36,554 bases of DNA from Clostridiaceae bacterium (GTDB lineage: Bacteria > Bacillota > Clostridia > Oscillospirales > Acutalibacteraceae). Within the stretch, counting starts at the first letter, position 1. Each line of letters opens with the position of its first letter. Below, piece by piece: positions 7,538 through 16,900 of the stretch. The translations under genes were made by a program, and so were the position numbers. Where the stretch lies: positions 1 to 36,554 of the forward strand of contig JAEDIH010000003.1 in assembly GCA_016292575.1 (NCBI GenBank), written 5' to 3'. The notes below the pieces were generated by a model. That model did no database searches, was not told the origin of the DNA, and saw only the letters and a program-made list of their open reading frames with translations.

Positions 7538-7549
7538 TGACGAAAGTCA
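7538..7549. promoter_or_regulatory. Inverted repeat TGAC-N4-GTCA above the 42-aa peptide gene
   Basis: TGAC-GAAA-GTCA lies 33 bases upstream of the peptide start codon at 7583. The same half-sites and spacing occur in the leader of the 28-aa mini-gene (4094-4107, TTGAC-N4-GTCAA). It may be an operator or chance; two sites are too few to decide. Confidence 0.35.
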
Positions 7550-7582
7550 AATTTTTTATTAAATGTAAAAGGAGGAATGAGA

Positions 7583-7711
7583 ATGAAGCGTTTTAGACGC
7601 GTTACTGCAATGCTTCTTTCAATGTGTATGTTCTTCGGTTCTTCTTCCGCAGTCGTTCTGGCTCAGGAAGGCGCGCCGCTTGTTAATGCAGTCATTGAAG
7701 CCGTTAAGTAA
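7583..7711 (+). CDS. Small secreted peptide precursor, 42 aa
   Basis: This is the only complete gene on the plus strand. ATG at 7583 follows GGAGG with 7-nt spacing; an in-frame ATG at 7577 is too close to that site. The product has a clear Sec signal peptide: basic start MKRFRR, hydrophobic core of about 16 residues, and a VLA cleavage site near residue 27. This leaves a mature peptide of about 15 residues, QEGAPLVNAVIEAVK. A terminator follows 45 bases after the stop, so the gene looks complete rather than cut. The promoter is not clear; TATAAC at 7532-7537 with TTTAAT 17 bases upstream is the best weak candidate. It could be a secreted signal or bioactive peptide, or the relic of a larger secreted protein. 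No family recognised. Confidence 0.65.
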   Translation: MKRFRRVTAMLLSMCMFFGSSSAVVLAQEGAPLVNAVIEAVK

Positions 7712-7756
7712 CCGCCTGATGACAGAAGCCGATAATACTTACTATATATAAAATCT

Positions 7757-7800
7757 CAGGGTCTGCGCTGAATTGCGACAGACCCTGTTTTGATATTTTT
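7757..7800 (+). terminator. Terminator of the 42-aa peptide gene, possibly bidirectional
   Basis: CAGGGTCTG (7757-7765) pairs with CAGACCCTG (7779-7787), extended inward by CGC/GCG with one bulge, followed on the plus strand by TTTTGATATTTTTT. On the minus strand the tail is only ATTTTATATA, so it may also weakly terminate the convergent gene ending at 7805. Confidence 0.82.
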
Positions 7801-7804
7801 TGTT

Positions 7805-9583
7805 TTATCCGAGCGAAGCTTCGATAACGCTTCCGCTTGCACCCTTGATATGGGTGAACGAAACGCTGTCGCCGATGTTGAGGATAACCACCGCCTCGTT
7901 TGAGGATGCGGAGACCTTATAGTAAGTCTTTCCTTTTTCAAGCTTAATGAAGTAATAGCTTTCGCCGCCCATAACAGCTGTTCTGATATCCGAAACAACG
8001 CCCTTGACGGTAACTGTTGAGACTGAGGGCTTTTCGTCGGCGTTCTGTTCGTTCTTGTCGGTATCGTCCTTGATTTTGTCGATATCGACCTTGATGTTTA
8101 TATTGCTCTGCGCAAGGAGATTAGCATAGTTTTCGGTACATTCGGCAATGGTCTTGCCCGTTGCAACAACCTGGTAATTCTGAACGTTTACCATTGCGTA
8201 ATGCTTGACCAGGCTTGCGTCGTCCTTGAGCGACATGAAGTAGGTCGGCTGACCGCTGATGTTCAGAAGAATCGGGAAGGTTGCCGTCCATTTATAGTTC
8301 TGAACCTGACCTTCGGCAGAGCTCATTGCGGAATATTCCTTTGCGCCGGAGACCTCATAGAAGTTGGCCTCCTTTGTTCTCATATTGACAAGAACAAAGC
8401 CGATGATTGCCTGATCATTGCTGACCGAGGTCACGCCTGTATACATATAGACGTCATCGTTGAGGGCAAGGAAGTTTGAGCCTTCCGTTGCAACCCTCAC
8501 GCCCTCCTGACCGATTACCGAGTTGATGAAGCCGCCGGCATACTTTCCGTAATAGTTATACTGTTCAATGAGCAGATCGTTTGAGTAGATTCCGTCAATC
8601 CACTGGAACGACTTATCGTTTTTGATAGTGTCAAGCGAATATTCGTTGCATTCGCCGCTGATTGCGTCAACGATAACAATACCCTTGACGTCCGTTCCGC
8701 CGAAAAGACCTATGGTCTTATCAAGCACCGGGCAAAGCCAGAACGGTCTTCCCTCTTCGTCAATCTCAAAGTGCGGAACGTCAAAAATATAAGTCGGATA
8801 CGCAAAGCGAACGTGCCTCATGAGGTACTTTGAAAAGTGCTCCTCTGTGGAATAACGGATATATTCGCCCTGCTTGAGCATTACAAACTCGGTCTTCTGG
8901 GTAACCATGTCAACAATGATATAGCCGGGCATACCCTCCCCGGTGTTTTTGAACCACTTGAAGATATCGCCGTATGCAAGCGTTCCCACGCGGACGGGAG
9001 AGTTTTTATAGTTGATTTGAGTGAACTGGGGAGCAACCTCAAACTGCGATTCCTTGTTTATTGAAGCAAGATCGCCGAGGGTTCGGGTTGCAAGAGCAGC
9101 GGAAGCTGCCGTATCCAAAACGGGAACGGACTTGAAATCCGCCTGCGTAATATCCTTTGAAAAGGTCTTGTCCTCAGATACGTCAATGAGCTTGCTGTAT
9201 GACGAGGCACGAAAAACAACCGATGAAAACAGCATTCCCACTCCGACAACAACAACGAGTGCTCCGATAATTATTCCGGGAACAATAGCCTGCTTTTTAA
9301 CGTATTTTGTATATTCCGGCTTAACTATTGCGCCGGAGAGAAGAGCCTGCAAAACAACATAAATCGCCGCAACAACGCCGAGGAAGAAATAAAGCTCTGT
9401 GCTTTTAAAATTAAGCGGCGGAAGCATGAAGTAATACGCCACAACGGCGCCGATGAGGGTTCCGATGACGGAAATTACGGTTTTCATTCCGGCCTTTGAG
9501 GGGGTAAGATAGGCGTCCTTGCCGCTGCCCCTTCCTTTTCCGGCTCCGTTTCCGCCGGTAAAATCAACCTTGATGGGTTCCAT
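7805..9583 (-). CDS. Conserved-looking membrane protein of unknown function, 592 aa
   Basis: A Gly- and charge-rich cytoplasmic start (about 33 residues, no signal peptide) is followed by three predicted membrane helices at about 34-55, 64-85 and 98-122. A large soluble domain of about 400 residues comes next. Near the C-terminus a short acidic linker (DKIKDDTDKNEQNADEK) leads to a beta-rich, OB-like stretch (VKGVVSDIRTAVMGGESYYF and following). With three helices from an N-in start, the large domain would face outside. I do not recognise a catalytic motif or family. It has its own promoter and converges with the small peptide gene at 7583-7711. Confidence 0.85.
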   Translation of the reverse strand: MEPIKVDFTGGNGAGKGRGSGKDAYLTPSKAGMKTVISVIGTLIGAVVAYYFMLPPLNFKSTELYFFLGVVAAIYVVLQALLSGAIVKPEYTKYVKKQAIVPGIIIGALVVVVGVGMLFSSVVFRASSYSKLIDVSEDKTFSKDITQADFKSVPVLDTAASAALATRTLGDLASINKESQFEVAPQFTQINYKNSPVRVGTLAYGDIFKWFKNTGEGMPGYIIVDMVTQKTEFVMLKQGEYIRYSTEEHFSKYLMRHVRFAYPTYIFDVPHFEIDEEGRPFWLCPVLDKTIGLFGGTDVKGIVIVDAISGECNEYSLDTIKNDKSFQWIDGIYSNDLLIEQYNYYGKYAGGFINSVIGQEGVRVATEGSNFLALNDDVYMYTGVTSVSNDQAIIGFVLVNMRTKEANFYEVSGAKEYSAMSSAEGQVQNYKWTATFPILLNISGQPTYFMSLKDDASLVKHYAMVNVQNYQVVATGKTIAECTENYANLLAQSNINIKVDIDKIKDDTDKNEQNADEKPSVSTVTVKGVVSDIRTAVMGGESYYFIKLEKGKTYYKVSASSNEAVVILNIGDSVSFTHIKGASGSVIEASLG

Positions 9584-9639
9584 TTCCTACAACTCCTTAA
9601 CACTGAGAAAAAGTTTCGTATACAAAGTATAGCAAGCAT

Positions 9640-9668
9640 ATTATACAAGCTTGCCTTAAAAAAAGCAA
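9640..9668 (-). promoter_or_regulatory. Promoter of the 592-aa membrane protein gene
   Basis: On the minus strand TTGCTT (9663-9668), a 17-base spacer and TATAAT (9640-9645). The elements match those of the Cys-repeat gene promoter (2491-2519). The start codon at 9583 is preceded by AAGGAG. Confidence 0.75.
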
Positions 9669-9699
9669 TAAATTTTTTCTGAATAAATGTGCGCCCTTT

Positions 9700-10281
9700 T
9701 TATATGCTTTGCTCGTCCAGATTCAGCTTGTACGCCTCCATAAATTCCTCAAGAAAAGCGTCCGCTTCCGGCAGATTCATTTTTTCAATCGCCTTTTTTG
9801 TTGAGCAAAGTGCGCTTGAAAATTCGTGATTCCCGCTTTTTTCCTCCTCAATGCACTTGAAAAGCGCGGAAATTTTGTCCGCCGCCTTAACAATTTTCCA
9901 AAGGTACCCGTCCTCCTTTGTTTTGAAAAAGTAAGGGGAAAAGCTCTCCTTCATATCTTCCGGAAGCATTGAAAGCAGGCGCGAACACGCCTCGGTTTCA
10001 ACCTCGCGGAAAGCATTCCTGAGCGTTTTGTTGTGATATTTCACGGGAGTCGGCATATCGCCGGTTATTATTTCCGGCATATCGTGATAAAGCCCGAGAA
10101 CAGCCGCGCGCTCGGCATTGAGCGCTCCGCCGAAGCGGAGGTTTTTCATCACTGCAATCGCATGGGCTATTGCGGCAACCTCAAGGCTGTGTTCGCTGAG
10201 ATTTTCGCTGCGCGTGTTTTTCATCAGCGCCCAGCGGTTGATGTATTTCATTCTTGAGAACATTGCAAAAAATTGTTTCAT
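9700..10281 (-). CDS. yfbR: YfbR-type 5'-deoxynucleotidase (HD domain), 193 aa
   Basis: The protein reads almost like E. coli YfbR: start MKQFFAMFSRMKYINRWALM, then SEHSLEVA, YHDMPE and TGDMPTPVKY. The HD metal-binding set is present: His31, His66-Asp67 and Asp in the helical C-terminal half, with Glu70 and Asp75 matching YfbR's catalytic and specificity positions shifted by two. YfbR dephosphorylates deoxynucleoside 5'-monophosphates in the cytoplasm and helps balance dNTP pools. The 193-residue length is normal. A terminator of the upstream gene lies just above it, so it needs its own promoter or read-through; no good promoter is visible in the 40-base gap. Confidence 0.92.
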   Translation of the reverse strand: MKQFFAMFSRMKYINRWALMKNTRSENLSEHSLEVAAIAHAIAVMKNLRFGGALNAERAAVLGLYHDMPEIITGDMPTPVKYHNKTLRNAFREVETEACSRLLSMLPEDMKESFSPYFFKTKEDGYLWKIVKAADKISALFKCIEEEKSGNHEFSSALCSTKKAIEKMNLPEADAFLEEFMEAYKLNLDEQSI

Positions 10282-10322
10282 CGTCTGCTCCTTACGGTTT
10301 AATGAATCTCTGAATAAATCTT

Positions 10323-10355
10323 AAAAAAGCGAGTCCGCCATTTTTGCGGACCCGC
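10323..10355 (-). terminator. Rho-independent terminator of the 147-aa InlB-repeat gene
   Basis: On the minus strand GCGGGTCCG (10347-10355) pairs with CGGACTCGC (10329-10337), 9 bp with one G-T wobble, followed by six T. Confidence 0.9.
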
Positions 10356-10381
10356 CGATTCGTTTTCATTTACTCTGCTTC

Positions 10382-10825
10382 TTACGGACGATTGAAGTCA
10401 AAGTCAAAAAGCTTGTTGAAGTATTCAAAAATCTTGTTGATTCTTGCAAAGATTGAAGCAACAAGCTGCCAGAAAGTGAGGTTGTCTCCCTTTTTGTTTT
10501 CGGCATAAACTGCGGTGTAAGTTACATCAGCCGTTGCAAGGGGAAGGGTATTTGCGGAATAGGTGGTTGCTCCGCCGTCGGCAGACCAGCCTTTGAAGAT
10601 GTATTCAATCTTGTTTTCCTTATCCTCGGCTCTTGCGGGATTTTCGGGAGCGGAAATGATTTCTCCCTGAGGAACCTGCCTTGAGCCGAGAGGCGTTCCG
10701 TCATAATCAACGAAAGTAATTTTGTAGATGGGTTTTTCCTCATCTTCACCCTCGGCAAAGGAAACAACGCTGAGTGCCGAGAAAAGAAGCAGAACCGAAA
10801 GTAAAACTGCAATGATTTTCTTCAT
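10382..10825 (-). CDS. Small secreted protein with one InlB repeat, 147 aa
   Basis: The chosen ATG at 10825 has GGAGGATATCC directly upstream and begins a typical signal peptide (MKKIIAVLLSVLLLFSALSV, cleaved near SFA-EG); a longer frame upstream would run through the promoter. The mature part is one Listeria-Bacteroides (InlB_B) repeat, residues 33-108: YKITFVDYDG, then a GWSADGG turn, closing with VTYTAVY. A short polar linker follows, then a 30-residue aromatic amphipathic tail (TFWQLVASIFARINKIFEYF and a final NKLFDFDFNRP). The tail resembles the free mini-protein at 3624-3749, which contains KFWQILWENIYKFF. It lacks an LPXTG or SLH anchor. A perfect-consensus promoter and a terminator frame it, so it is monocistronic and probably highly expressed. 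Confidence 0.88.
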   Translation of the reverse strand: MKKIIAVLLSVLLLFSALSVVSFAEGEDEEKPIYKITFVDYDGTPLGSRQVPQGEIISAPENPARAEDKENKIEYIFKGWSADGGATTYSANTLPLATADVTYTAVYAENKKGDNLTFWQLVASIFARINKIFEYFNKLFDFDFNRP

Positions 10826-10885
10826 ATGGATATCCTCCGTTTCTATGTATAATATGCCCGGTGATAAATTCACCTGTATACTTGA

Positions 10886-10914
10886 ATTATAATGTATCTG
10901 TGAACGTTTGTCAA
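10886..10914 (-). promoter_or_regulatory. Perfect consensus sigma-A promoter of the 147-aa gene
   Basis: On the minus strand TTGACA (10909-10914), a 17-base spacer and TATAAT (10886-10891), an exact match to the consensus. The start codon follows about 53 bases below the predicted start site. Confidence 0.93.
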
Positions 10915-10997
10915 CGAAAATATGTAAAAAATATTGCGAATTATTTCCTCGATACATTAAACTATGCCTTTATCGTTCCGGCCTGCATTGTTTGCGC

Positions 10998-11408
10998 TCA
11001 TTCCCTTGATTTTAAGAAATCCTCAAGAATCATGACTGCGGAAACCGCGTCAACAATATCCTTTCGCTTTTTTCCGCGGACATTAACCTCATTAAGAGCA
11101 CGGTGGGCGCTGACCGTTGTCAGCCGTTCGTCCCATGTTGCGGTCTGAATCCCGGTGAGCTCTCCGAGCTTTGCGGCAAAGGCGGCGCATTTTTCCGCGC
11201 GCTCACCGAACGTGCCGTCCATGTTCCGCGGAAGACCGACAACGATAAGCTGAGCCTTTGCCCTTTCCGCCGCCAGTCTGACCTGCTCAAGCACCTTAGG
11301 CTCGTATTTTTCAAAAATCACTCCGACCGGCGAGGCAAGCATTTCAAGTTTATCGCAAACGGCAAGCCCCGTCCTTGCGTCGCCGTAATCAACAGAAAGA
11401 ATCACCAT
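10998..11408 (-). CDS. ruvX: Putative pre-16S rRNA / Holliday junction nuclease RuvX (YqgF)
   Basis: The 136-residue RNase H-fold protein has the family's conserved acidic start ILSVDYGDARTGLAV (Asp7), the VVGLPRNMDGTFGERA strand-turn, and the WDERLTT and DIVDAVSAVMILEDFL segments. RuvX/YqgF is an essential small nuclease reported to process pre-16S rRNA ends and also proposed to resolve Holliday junctions. It sits 12 bases downstream of the penicillin-binding protein gene and is probably cotranscribed with it. No clear terminator is visible in the following 80 bases. Confidence 0.94.
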   Translation of the reverse strand: MVILSVDYGDARTGLAVCDKLEMLASPVGVIFEKYEPKVLEQVRLAAERAKAQLIVVGLPRNMDGTFGERAEKCAAFAAKLGELTGIQTATWDERLTTVSAHRALNEVNVRGKKRKDIVDAVSAVMILEDFLKSRE

Positions 11409-11420
11409 ACTTTTTTCACC

Positions 11421-13766
11421 TTATTCGCCGGGATTCTCCGCAGAGGAGGAAGGCTCCTGTTTTGAAGTCGGCGGCTCTGTTGTGGGGGGCTGCGTTAACG
11501 GCTCTGTTGTTGTTGTTGTTGGCGCGGTGGTTGTCGGAGCAGTTGTTGTGGGCGCGGTGGTTGTTGCCGTTGTCGGCTCAGTGGTGTTCCTCGGCTTGGT
11601 CGTGCTCGCCTCGGTTGTGTGGCGGCGCGTTGTGCTTTCGGTTGTCCTTACCTCCTCAGTGGTGTCGGACTCCGTAATAACAACGGGATTGGTGGAAACA
11701 AGAATGTTTGCGTCACTCTTTTCTCCTCCCGTTTCCTCAATTACATCGGCAAAGGTCTTGCTTTCAAGTCCCTTATGGATTGTGCTGAATACCTCGCGGA
11801 AGATGGTTTTTGAGGGGTTGCTCGAGCCTGTGTGCAGGTCGGCGCGGTAGTCATAGCCGTACCAGACGGCACTGACGTAATGGGGCGTGCCGCCGCAGTA
11901 CCATTTATCGCAGTTATCGGAAGTTGTACCTGTTTTTGCAAAGGTCTGGAAGCCTGAGATATATGAGCCGTAGCCGGTACCGTTTGACTGAGTGACAGCC
12001 TTTGTCAGCATTGAAAGCATCGAGTTCGCCGTTGCGGTCTTAATTGCCTGCTCAGGCTCGTTCTTTGTGTTATCAAGCAGTGTTTTTCCGTTGCGGTCAA
12101 GAACCTTGTAATAGCTGTAGGGCTTATAATACTTTCCGCCGTTGCCGAAGGTTGCAAAAGCGGCGGCCATTTCAAGCGTGGTTACGCCGGTATTCGTTCC
12201 TCCGACGGCAAGAGGGCTTAGATCCATATCATTGCTTGAAAGGTTGAGGTGGAAGTGCTCGTTTGCATATTCAAATGCAGATTTGACGCCGAGCATTTCG
12301 TTCAGTATTCTTACCGGAACGGTGTTAAGGGAACGCACAAGCGCTTCCTGAACGGTGATATAGCTGCCCGAACCGTAGTCACCGTTGAAGTTGCGCGGCC
12401 ATGTCATTCCGTTGAGGTTAATTGCCTTTTCAAGAATCATGGAAGTCGGTGAGATAAGACCGAGATCCATCGCAGGCGCATAAACGCCAAGCGGCTTGAT
12501 TGAGGAACCGGGCTGGCGCTTTGCGCGGTTGTCGGTTGCGCGGTTATACGAGCGGTTGGCGGTCTTTTTACCAGTTCCGCCAACGAGGGCAACAATGCGC
12601 CCCTTGTAATCCATTATGGTCATTGAGGACTGCGGATACTGATCGCGCGAATCCTTTGAAGCATAGGGGAAGCCGGTCTTGTTTTCATAGATATCCCCAA
12701 GCGTATCCTGAACGCTCTTGTCAACAGCGGAATAAATCTTCAGTCCGCCGTAATACACCATGCGCCACGCCTCGTTGTATTCATAGCCGTACTTGCTTTG
12801 AAGGTCGGCAATAACCTGGTCTATAACGTATTCCTCATGCCAGGTATAGATATGATTACTTGACGTGCTGCTGTTGTCGTCCTCCTTTTGGCTGACGAGC
12901 TTTATCTTGGTCTTAAGCGCCTTTTGATATTGCTTATCAGTAATCTTTCCCTGCTGATGCATATAGTAAAGGCAGTCCTTTTGCCTTGATACGGCCATAT
13001 CGTAATTGACATAAGGATTATAGGAATATGGTGCCTGGGTGATGCCTGCAAGCATTGCACATTCGGCAATATTGAGCTTGCTGACGGACTTTCCGAAGTA
13101 GGTTTCCGCAGCGGTTTTCACGCCGTAGCAGCCTGCGCCAAGGTATACCGTGTTGAGGTACGCTTCAAGAATATCCTTCTTGGAGTAATACTTTTCAAGG
13201 TTGAGCGCGCGCAGAATCTCATTGAACTTTCGGATATAGGTAACGTCTTTCTGATCCGTAAGGTTCTTTATGAGCTGCTGAGTGATTGTTGAACCACCCT
13301 GTCCGTTGAGCGAGGGCTTGACAAGGACGCCTATGGTTCTGATCCAATCAACGCCGCTGTGCTCATAAAAACGCTTGTCCTCAAGGCAGACAAACGCCCA
13401 GAGAAGATTCTTCGGCATTTTATCGTAATTGACCCAGATACGGTTTTCCTCACCGTGGAGGCGCGTTGCCTCAACAGGCTTGCCATTGCTGTTATAATAA
13501 TACATGATTGAGGTCATGCTCTGCGAGCTTTTGTAATTATCGAGATTGACTATGACATCTCCGTTAACAACGGTTTTGACATAGGAAAGCACAGATGTTC
13601 CGACAATGAGCACGGTGAGCATACCCGAAACAAAAAGGCAGAAAAACGCAAGGAAGATTGAAAACAGCACTGGGTGCTTTTTCTTTTTGCGTTTCCTTTT
13701 CCTCGGCGGCTGAGCGCCACGGGTGCGCACGGCCTTTTGTTCCTTATCCTTTGAGCTTTTTGGCAT
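11421..13766 (-). CDS. ponA: Class A penicillin-binding protein (PBP1A-type), 781 aa
   Basis: A bifunctional peptidoglycan synthase. A strongly basic cytoplasmic tail (residues 9-31) and one membrane anchor (about 33-62) precede a GT51 glycosyltransferase with EDKRFYEHSGVD (catalytic Glu129) and GGSTITQQLIKN. The transpeptidase has all three motifs: S-x2-K at Ser421-Lys424 (GSSIKPLG), S-x-N at 479-481 (SLN) and KTG at 611-613. The last 90 residues are a Thr/Pro/Ser-rich tail (TTTAPTTTAP repeats) that probably extends into the wall. It acts on the outer membrane face, polymerising lipid II and cross-linking stem peptides. It has its own promoter and is followed by ruvX. The symbol follows the Gram-positive class A naming and is by family only. 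Confidence 0.95.
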   Translation of the reverse strand: MPKSSKDKEQKAVRTRGAQPPRKRKRKKKKHPVLFSIFLAFFCLFVSGMLTVLIVGTSVLSYVKTVVNGDVIVNLDNYKSSQSMTSIMYYYNSNGKPVEATRLHGEENRIWVNYDKMPKNLLWAFVCLEDKRFYEHSGVDWIRTIGVLVKPSLNGQGGSTITQQLIKNLTDQKDVTYIRKFNEILRALNLEKYYSKKDILEAYLNTVYLGAGCYGVKTAAETYFGKSVSKLNIAECAMLAGITQAPYSYNPYVNYDMAVSRQKDCLYYMHQQGKITDKQYQKALKTKIKLVSQKEDDNSSTSSNHIYTWHEEYVIDQVIADLQSKYGYEYNEAWRMVYYGGLKIYSAVDKSVQDTLGDIYENKTGFPYASKDSRDQYPQSSMTIMDYKGRIVALVGGTGKKTANRSYNRATDNRAKRQPGSSIKPLGVYAPAMDLGLISPTSMILEKAINLNGMTWPRNFNGDYGSGSYITVQEALVRSLNTVPVRILNEMLGVKSAFEYANEHFHLNLSSNDMDLSPLAVGGTNTGVTTLEMAAAFATFGNGGKYYKPYSYYKVLDRNGKTLLDNTKNEPEQAIKTATANSMLSMLTKAVTQSNGTGYGSYISGFQTFAKTGTTSDNCDKWYCGGTPHYVSAVWYGYDYRADLHTGSSNPSKTIFREVFSTIHKGLESKTFADVIEETGGEKSDANILVSTNPVVITESDTTEEVRTTESTTRRHTTEASTTKPRNTTEPTTATTTAPTTTAPTTTAPTTTTTEPLTQPPTTEPPTSKQEPSSSAENPGE
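11500..11580 (-). repeat. Low-complexity Thr/Pro tail repeats in the PBP gene
   Basis: GGCGCGGTGGTTGT occurs at 11521-11534 and again at 11551-11564, a 30-base period encoding TTTAPTTTAP. A nearby GTT run encodes polythreonine. Such a tract can change length by slippage and alter the tail without affecting catalysis. Confidence 0.85.
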
Positions 13767-13831
13767 AAAAACGTTACCTCCGAAGCTTTAAATCAGCGGT
13801 TACTTATGCAAACTGATCCATAATATTCCTT

Positions 13832-13860
13832 ATTATAGTAAATCTTAGAATTAAAATCAA
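13832..13860 (-). promoter_or_regulatory. Promoter of the PBP-ruvX operon
   Basis: On the minus strand TTGATT (13855-13860), a 17-base spacer and TATAAT (13832-13837). GGAGGT precedes the start codon at 13766. Confidence 0.75.
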
Positions 13861-13907
13861 TATAAAAATAAATTATTTAATAAAAAAGTTATTAATTTGT
13901 AAAGAAA

Positions 13908-13947
13908 AAAACTTCTAAAAAAACAAAGAGCGCCGAAGCGCCCTTTG
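13908..13947 (-). terminator. Rho-independent terminator of the giant repeat protein gene
   Basis: On the minus strand CAAAGGGCGC pairs with GCGCTCTTTG across a TTCG tetraloop (13924-13947), followed by GTTTTTTTAG and another T run. It lies 30 bases after the stop codon at 13977. Confidence 0.93.
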
Positions 13948-13976
13948 CTTTAAGCTGTTTTGTTCTGTCGGTTCAA

Positions 13977-16900
13977 TCAGACCATATTGAGTAAATGTCT
14001 GACAAGGATAAGCAGTCTTGTAAGCCAGCCAAGGAAGCCGCCTGTCTTATTGAACGCTTTGTCACGCTCTTCCTTGTTCTTGTTGGCGGTGTTGATAGCG
14101 TCGTTAAGCTTTTGAACAAGCTCGGTGATCTTTTCGTCTTCCTCGCTGTCCTTGGCGATCGGGTTGTTGGTAACATTGCCGTTTTCGTCAATTTCAACAC
14201 CCTTTTCATCAAGGTATTCGTCAAGCTCTTTCTTAGCGTCTTCAACCGCATTGCGATCCTCTTCGTAATAATCCTTGTTGCCGATAATGTCATCAGCCTT
14301 CTTTTCGGCCTCGATTACATCGTCCATTGAACGCGGTTCGGTGTACTGTGCGTTGTACTCGGCATCGCCGTCAACAGCCACAACAGCCTTATCCCAGCCG
14401 GTGAACTCATAGGTGAAGCCGCCGTAAACATAGCTTTCAACTGTGGGAACAGCAACCTTTGCGCCCTTGACATACTTCTTTTCGGAGGAACCGTTATGCC
14501 AGTTGAACTTAACGGTGTAATACTTGATTACCTCGGGATCGTTGTCATCAATCTTCTTGTTGAGCTCTTCAAGGAAGAGTTCAAGTGCGTCTGCCGCTTT
14601 GTCAACAATGGGCTGCTCGTCATAGCCGTTATCCGGTGCCGCAACAAGGTTATCTTCAATATCGTTGTTCTTGAGCATATCCATGATGCTCTTTCTTGCC
14701 TCATCGGTAAGGTCAACGGTATCAAGAATTTCATTGAGCTTTTCAACGGCAGCGTCATATCTTGAGTAGTCGGCTCTGTCAACCGAAACAGTGTAGCTGT
14801 AGCCGCACTCGCAGGTGTAGGTTACAGTTCCCTTTGCGCCGGCTTCTGCCGCCGGACGGGCAATGGAGGTGGAGTATGTGTGAGCTTCGTCGGTGTAAAC
14901 AGCGTTAACGGTAAGGTCAGCGGTAATATTTGCAAAGCCAGCGTCCCATTCTTTGAAAGCGTAGTGCTTTGCGGCGTCGTAATAAGCCTTTACAAACTCA
15001 GCCGGAGCAACGGCAGCCTTGCCGGAAACAACAGTCTGCGATTTTTCGCCGCCGTGCCACTTAAAGGTTACGGTGTACTTTTTGAGAACGTCCTCGTCAA
15101 TCTCGCCGTCGCCGTCCTTGTCAAGGATATCCTTGATATCATCGATAGCATTGTCAACATCGTCCTGAGTGTTCTTGTCGCCGTCCTCATCGTTCTTCTT
15201 GTCTTCAATATCCTTGATGATATCTTCAATCTCTTCCTTGGTTTCATCGTCAAGGTCGATTGGGTCTTTACCTTCTTCTTCATTACCCTTGATATCGTCA
15301 ACAAGGTCGTTGAAGTCATTGTATTCGACAACCTTGTACTGTGCGGTATGGGTTGCGTTCTTGGTTACGTTTGCTTCAACGTCTGCGGGATCCCAGCCGG
15401 TGAATACATAGGTCTTGTCGCTGTCGGCGGTCTTAACTTCAAAGCTCTTTTCAACTGCCGGAACGTTAATCTTTGCGCCCTTGAGGAGATCCTTGTTGGT
15501 TTCGTCGGTAACGTCGTTAGCGTCCTTATCCTTGAAGTTGAAAATTACGGTATAGTGGTTGAGGTTTTCGTCCTTGACATTTTCACCGTCAAGAAGCTTT
15601 TTAAGCTCTTCAACAGCCGCGTCAACTTCCGTCTGAGTGTTCTTGTCTTCGGGTTCGGCAGCTCTGTCGCCATCGATGCCGTCCTTGATTTTTTCAACAG
15701 CTTCTTTGACCTCATCGGTAAGGTCAGCGTTGTCAAGAATGTCAACAACCTTGTCGTATTCGGTGTAATCAATGGAGTTATATTCAGCAACATAATCCTG
15801 ATCGCCTGTAACTACGGCAACATCCGGAGACCACTTGCTGAACTGATAGGTCTTGTGCGCCTCTGCCGCCTTGGTCGGGTTTGCGGGAACGGCTACTGTC
15901 GCACCCTTAACAAGGGACTGGGTTTCGCCAACCTGCTTGCCGTCACTGAAGAAGCGGATAGCGTAGTGCTTGAGGTTATCCTCATCAACCTTGCCGTCAC
16001 CGTCCTTGTCAAGACTGTCAAGGTAATCGTTGAGAGCCTTTGTTGCATCATCAACTGTCTTCTGATCAGTGATGCCGTAATCGGAGCCGTCCTTCTTATA
16101 GCCGTCGGCAATGAGATCTTTGATCTTGTCAATGACTTCCTGAGTCAGGTCGTTATTTTTGATGATATCGTCTGCTTTTGCTTCAGCCTTATCGAACTCA
16201 GTGTAGTCAGCCGGAACAAAGGTTCCCTCGTCATACTGAGCGGTATAGGTCGTGTCGCCGACATAAAGGTCAAACGCCTTATCCCAACCGGTGAACTTGA
16301 ACTGATAATCGCCGTCCATGTAAGCGGCAGGCGTACCGATTGAAGCTTCAAGTGCTGCCTTGTCGCTTTCAACGGTATAGTCAAAGCTGTTGAACTTTTC
16401 CTCAACGCCGCCGTCCTTCTTTGCGTTGAACGTTGCAGTATAGGTAACAGCCAGCTTCTGAGTATTGATTGTGAGATTCTTCGGAGCGGTTACATCAACG
16501 GTTACGGTTGTCCATGAAGTTACATAACCGGGAACGGTTTCAAGCTCGGGAGCCTGAGCCATGATGTCGGAAGCGGTGTTTTCGATTGTGAAGTCAACTA
16601 CCTTTGCAACCGAGCCGTTAAGCTTATAGAAGGTTGCTTTGAAAACGGTAAGAGTGTTATAAACCGGCTTAATCGTCATGCCGCCGGAAACAACTTTGTC
16701 AAGCACCCATTCGCCCGGCTCATAGCCGACTTTTGCGGGAACGGCGGGAGCCTTTGCAAGGATTGCTTCAACGCTGTCTTCAACAGTGTATTCAACCTTG
16801 CCGACATATTTGTCGTTTTCATCGTTAAAGGTTGCTGTGTATTTGTTTGCAGTGTAAACAGCGTTTACGGTTGTGTTGCCGTGCATTCCGGGAGTGAACC

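Noticed and set aside
10826..10957. 44-codon N-terminal extension of the 147-aa InlB protein
   Set aside because: The extension would run through the consensus promoter and put residues before a perfect signal peptide; the ATG at 10825 has the ribosome binding site.
14880..16343. 487-codon open frame on the plus strand
   Set aside because: It lies wholly within the giant protein gene in antisense, and the predicted protein is a low-complexity Val/Leu/Asn-rich sequence caused by the repeats' codon use. It has no ribosome binding site or domain.
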